Source: Ralstonia sp. ASV6 (lineage in GTDB: Bacteria; Pseudomonadota; Gammaproteobacteria; Burkholderiales; Burkholderiaceae). Taken from it: DNA of 64,000 bases. Shown here piece by piece: positions 61,135-64,000 of the stretch. Below the pieces are notes generated by a model. That model worked only from the letters and a program-made list of their open reading frames with translations. It had not been told where the DNA came from and searched no databases. Position 1 is the first letter of the stretch, and each line of letters starts with the position of its first letter. The stretch is taken from the NCBI RefSeq assembly GCF_016429285.1, contig NZ_JAELUI010000001.1, forward strand, positions 1-64,000. The letters are read 5' to 3'. Position numbers and translations under genes: made by a program.

Positions 61135-62238
61135 CTATGGACTGCTGCTGTGCCGAGCCATCGCCCGGATGGCGCTTGCGATTCCATATGCAGCACCGAT
61201 ACGGCTAACCTGAAAGAGTTCGTTCAGGCCCGAAGCACTTGAGAAGTGAATCTTTTCGTACTCGACAACAGGAATTTCCGTGTTGTTCTTGAACCGGCGG
61301 TCTGGGCCCCCGTTCTTGTTCACGTACTTCCATGTGGTGTCCACAACGCGGCTATCGCGGGGAACGCCTTCTTCTTCAATGAAGCGGCTTACTGCTGTTT
61401 CCACACGCAGCTCTGAATAATTGATTGCGCCGACCCTTTGGCCGTCGAAGACCAAAACTCGGTCTGGGTAAAAGTAGAGTTGCAAGTGCTTCCCCTCTAA
61501 CGACGGGACAGGAATATTCGTCTTAATGAAGCTGGCGCCATGTTCGGTAGTGGTCAAGGCACTTCTGGAAACGACTTGACCTGCCCCGGCATGGTACTTC
61601 CGATTGAGGACATCACCCTTCGAATTTATTCGCCACTTTCTACTCGCCTGGAATACGGGCTCGAAGGCCCTTGTCAGTGCCTCGTACGCCGAGCGAGCTG
61701 GCTCCTCTAGGTCATAGAAGAAGACGATAGTCTTGCTCACCTTATTGAAATAGAGCACGGCACCGACGACCATAACCAGTAGGATGGCCAGCAACGCCAA
61801 GGCGACACCTTGTACGCCGTTACTCATCGCCATGAAGAACAGGATGACGGAGGCAAGTGCGACGACCGTCCAATAGTTTGGAATGCGTCTTTTTCGTTCG
61901 ATTTGGGCAAGGACGTCAGCGGAGGTCGTGTCTACCAATTGCTGCACGGCAGCGCTCTGAATTTCCTCCATTGGGCCCACGGTTCCCGCATTGGCTTCGT
62001 GCTGTGGGTGGGAATGATTTGGTACGTAGGACGGCTGAGCCCGCGCGGGTGTTCTGCTACCGCCTTTTGGGAAGGTCGTTCTGTAGTACAGCCCGCCGCC
62101 GCCCATATGAATGTAGTTGCCGCGTGGCCCAGTTCCGACCCTGAGGCCTTTTACACCGGCTGATACGCCGACCCCTGATTTCGAAAAGTTGAATCGGAGC
62201 GGACCCACTCTGACGCTTTGGCGAATGTAAAACCCCAT
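61135..62238 (-). CDS. DUF4236-domain membrane protein
   Basis: A 367-residue protein whose first 60 residues form a DUF4236 domain (MGFYIRQSVRVGPLRFNFSKSGVGVSAGVKGLRVGTGPRGNYIHMGGGGLYYRTTF), a module of unknown function seen in phage and defence-associated proteins. A linker, two membrane helices at about 125-165 (YWTVVALASVILFFMAMSNGVQGVALALLAILLVMVVGAVLYF), and a soluble C-terminal domain of about 200 residues follow. GGGGGAAG precedes the ATG. Function unknown. Confidence 0.78.
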   Translation of the reverse strand: MGFYIRQSVRVGPLRFNFSKSGVGVSAGVKGLRVGTGPRGNYIHMGGGGLYYRTTFPKGGSRTPARAQPSYVPNHSHPQHEANAGTVGPMEEIQSAAVQQLVDTTSADVLAQIERKRRIPNYWTVVALASVILFFMAMSNGVQGVALALLAILLVMVVGAVLYFNKVSKTIVFFYDLEEPARSAYEALTRAFEPVFQASRKWRINSKGDVLNRKYHAGAGQVVSRSALTTTEHGASFIKTNIPVPSLEGKHLQLYFYPDRVLVFDGQRVGAINYSELRVETAVSRFIEEEGVPRDSRVVDTTWKYVNKNGGPDRRFKNNTEIPVVEYEKIHFSSASGLNELFQVSRIGAAYGIASAIRAMARHSSSP

Positions 62239-62373
62239 GACTTCCCCCTAGGGCGGACGACCAGTTATCAAGTTGCTCCTAATAATCGAATACGACTGCA
62301 CTGTGTGCAATAGGGCACCACAGGTCAACTACCGCCACCATTTGTCTCAGAGTGGTGCCGTGTGGACACCCAG

Positions 62374-63888
62374 CTACGTCTCAGTTCGCAAATGTAAGTT
62401 CTGCGGCATGACCATATCGCGGCCAGCAGCCTTGGCCTCATACAACCGCTGGTCGGCTTTGTGGACCAACTGCTCCTCGGCGGTGCCCAAGCTCGTATCG
62501 TTGTCATAGGCAGCCACGCCAATGCTTACGGTCAGGTGCCCGCTCGGGGTGCCAATGTGAAGCTGGTTGGCTGCGACGACCGCCTGCCGAATCTTCTCCG
62601 CTATGCGGACGCCTCCTGCAAGGTCCGTATTCGGCAGCAGCACACAGAACTCCTCCCCACCGTAGCGGCCGGCGAAGTCCCCAGGACGGCGGATGCTCTC
62701 TGCGATGCAGCGCGCAACAACGCATAGCGCTGCATCGCCGGCAATGTGCCCATAGTGGTCGTTGAAAGCCTTGAAGTTGTCGACGTCTGCCATCAAGACC
62801 GCAAGCCCTTGCTTGTTGCGCTTTGCACGTCGCAATTCCACGTCAAGGGCGGCATCCAGGGCCCGGCGTGTGCCGAGACCAGTCAGACTATCGGTGTCTG
62901 CTAGCAATTGGAGTTGCTGCTCCATCTCAAGCCGTCGGTGGAACTGCGTTGCAAGCGCAAACGTCATCCAGACGAAGACCAAAGTGAGAGCACCCATGAC
63001 ACCGCCAATGGCCCAGGACCGCCGTCTCCATTCTGCGTAGATGTCATCTGTTGCCAGCCCCAACACGACTATCAGTTGGTACTTCCCAATATGCTTGAAG
63101 CTGTAAAGGCGCTCCGTGCCGTCTAATGCGGCAGTGCCCAGATAGCTGCCCCCATCGGCCTGGAGGAGCGGCTTGAAGGATGCTGCGCTTGCAATGTTAC
63201 GTCCGACGTCTTCGCTATGATAGGGGCGCCGCATGAGAACCGTTCCATCGGTTCGCAGCAGCGTGATGGAATCACGCTCGCCCATAGACAGTCCATCAAA
63301 TAAGCGGTGGAAATAATTGAGCCGCATTGTCCCCACAACAATGCCTGCGAACTGTCCTTGTGCATCATCCAGACGTTGACTGAGTCCAATGGACAGGTCT
63401 GCGCCGGTGGTGCGCGGCGAGAAAGGCTGGCTGATATACACGCCCATGTAGGGCGCCTCCTGCTGGTGAATCCGGAAATAGTCCCGGTCAGCGAGATTGA
63501 CCTTTCTGGGCGGCACCGACCGGGAATCGATAACGATGTCGCCTGCTGCGTCGGTCACCAGCAACGAACCCATATCCTTCGCATTGCTCGACCTGTCGAA
63601 GAGAACTTGCTGCTGGACTTTGGGTGGCAGCCGGAGCACGTCAGGGTCCTTCACACCGTCGACGACCGCCTCCATCGAGAGTTCGTAAATCTCCAGATTG
63701 CGCTCGATGTCACGCTGCAGAATCAAGGCGAGATTGTCAGCCGTGTCGCGGGCACGCTCCAGGGCGTCGACCCGCATTTCGTACAGCGCAAACGTCACGA
63801 CGCCAACTACGGTCATTGCGGCCGCCACGCATGCGATGATGAATAGGACCGGACGTGCGAGAAAAGCGCTCGCGAGCTTCGCCAAGGC
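62374..63888 (-). CDS. Cache-GGDEF diguanylate cyclase
   Basis: A 504-residue membrane sensor. An N-terminal helix is followed by a periplasmic double-Cache sensor domain (about 40-280; SISQPFSPRTTGADLSIGLSQRLDD-like sequence), a second helix at about 290-310, and a GGDEF domain with the intact active site GGEEF at 410-414 and an inhibitory I-site R401-x-x-D404. It should make cyclic di-GMP with product feedback inhibition. ATG 63888 is chosen because AAAGGA lies 6 nt upstream; an earlier in-frame ATG at 63945 lacks a ribosome site. The signal sensed is unknown. Confidence 0.9.
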   Translation of the reverse strand, partial: ALAKLASAFLARPVLFIIACVAAAMTVVGVVTFALYEMRVDALERARDTADNLALILQRDIERNLEIYELSMEAVVDGVKDPDVLRLPPKVQQQVLFDRSSNAKDMGSLLVTDAAGDIVIDSRSVPPRKVNLADRDYFRIHQQEAPYMGVYISQPFSPRTTGADLSIGLSQRLDDAQGQFAGIVVGTMRLNYFHRLFDGLSMGERDSITLLRTDGTVLMRRPYHSEDVGRNIASAASFKPLLQADGGSYLGTAALDGTERLYSFKHIGKYQLIVVLGLATDDIYAEWRRRSWAIGGVMGALTLVFVWMTFALATQFHRRLEMEQQLQLLADTDSLTGLGTRRALDAALDVELRRAKRNKQGLAVLMADVDNFKAFNDHYGHIAGDAALCVVARCIAESIRRPGDFAGRYGGEEFCVLLPNTDLAGGVRIAEKIRQAVVAANQLHIGTPSGHLTVSIGVAAYDNDTSLGTAEEQLVHKADQRLYEAKAAGRDMVMPQNLHLRTET

Positions 63889-64000
63889 CATAGGGAATCC
63901 TTTTCTGACACCCACATTTTTTGATAGTCGCGTACCGTAGCCCATCTTCTGGATTTTCGTATCGCGCTCTTGTGTGGAATTTTAACGATTTGCGCGACGT
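63889..64000. other. Upstream region of the diguanylate cyclase gene
   Basis: The last 110 bp hold the likely promoter of the minus-strand diguanylate cyclase gene. No gene is visible before the window ends. Confidence 0.3.

Overview
The window looks like a chromosome segment from a Ralstonia-type betaproteobacterium. That is an inference from the high G+C, the phenylacetate cluster with a TetR-type regulator, the CheV, LysR and MFS gene families, and the Burkholderia-type contact-dependent inhibition gene order. Positions 1 to about 23,200 read as ordinary chromosome. This part holds a sulfur and amino-acid cluster (ABC importer, cystathionine beta-lyase-like enzyme, four-domain rhodanese, cysteine-dioxygenase-like cupin), an aromatic catabolism block (3-oxoadipate lactonase-like hydrolase, TetR regulator, paaABCDE with an operator), exporters, small stress or housekeeping proteins, a flavin monooxygenase pair, CheV, and a LysR/MFS/SDR group.

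A tRNA-like sequence at 23,289-23,365 marks an abrupt change. Everything from there to the window end has lower G+C and accessory content. First comes a Tn7-like transposition module on the minus strand: a TnsA-TnsB fusion, a TnsC ATPase and TniQ. A small DUF6471-type gene runs divergently from it. After about 1 kb of non-coding DNA comes a complete type II CBASS anti-phage operon on the plus strand (capV, DncV-like cyclase, cap2, cap3). The strongest discovery in the window is just upstream of it: a perfect CIRCE element (TTAGCACTC, 9 nt, GAGTGCTAA) directly after a sigma70-like promoter. This places the defence operon under predicted control of HrcA, the heat-shock repressor whose activity depends on GroEL.

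Two unknown genes separate CBASS from a Burkholderia-type CDI/two-partner-secretion locus on the minus strand: a 3386-residue BcpA/FhaB-like exoprotein, four tiny membrane proteins in tightly coupled frames, a BcpO-like lipoprotein and the BcpB transporter. From 50 kb on lies a less characterised block. It contains a membrane protein with DnaJ-type zinc fingers but no J domain, a YkgJ-type protein, a J-domain protein whose HPD motif is HPV, a secreted Cys-repeat protein, and a TerY-P triad (VWA, PP2C, kinase with helix-hairpin-helix; compare E. coli yegL-yegK-yegI). It continues with a phosphoribosyltransferase-GNAT fusion preceded by a terminator that abuts its start codon, a zinc-ribbon miniprotein, a DUF4236 membrane protein and a Cache-GGDEF diguanylate cyclase.

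Taken together, 23.3-64 kb is best read as a defence and competition island. The Tn7-like genes sit at its tRNA-like border and the cargo covers anti-phage, inter-bacterial and chaperone or phospho-signalling functions. The far boundary was not found and may lie outside the window.
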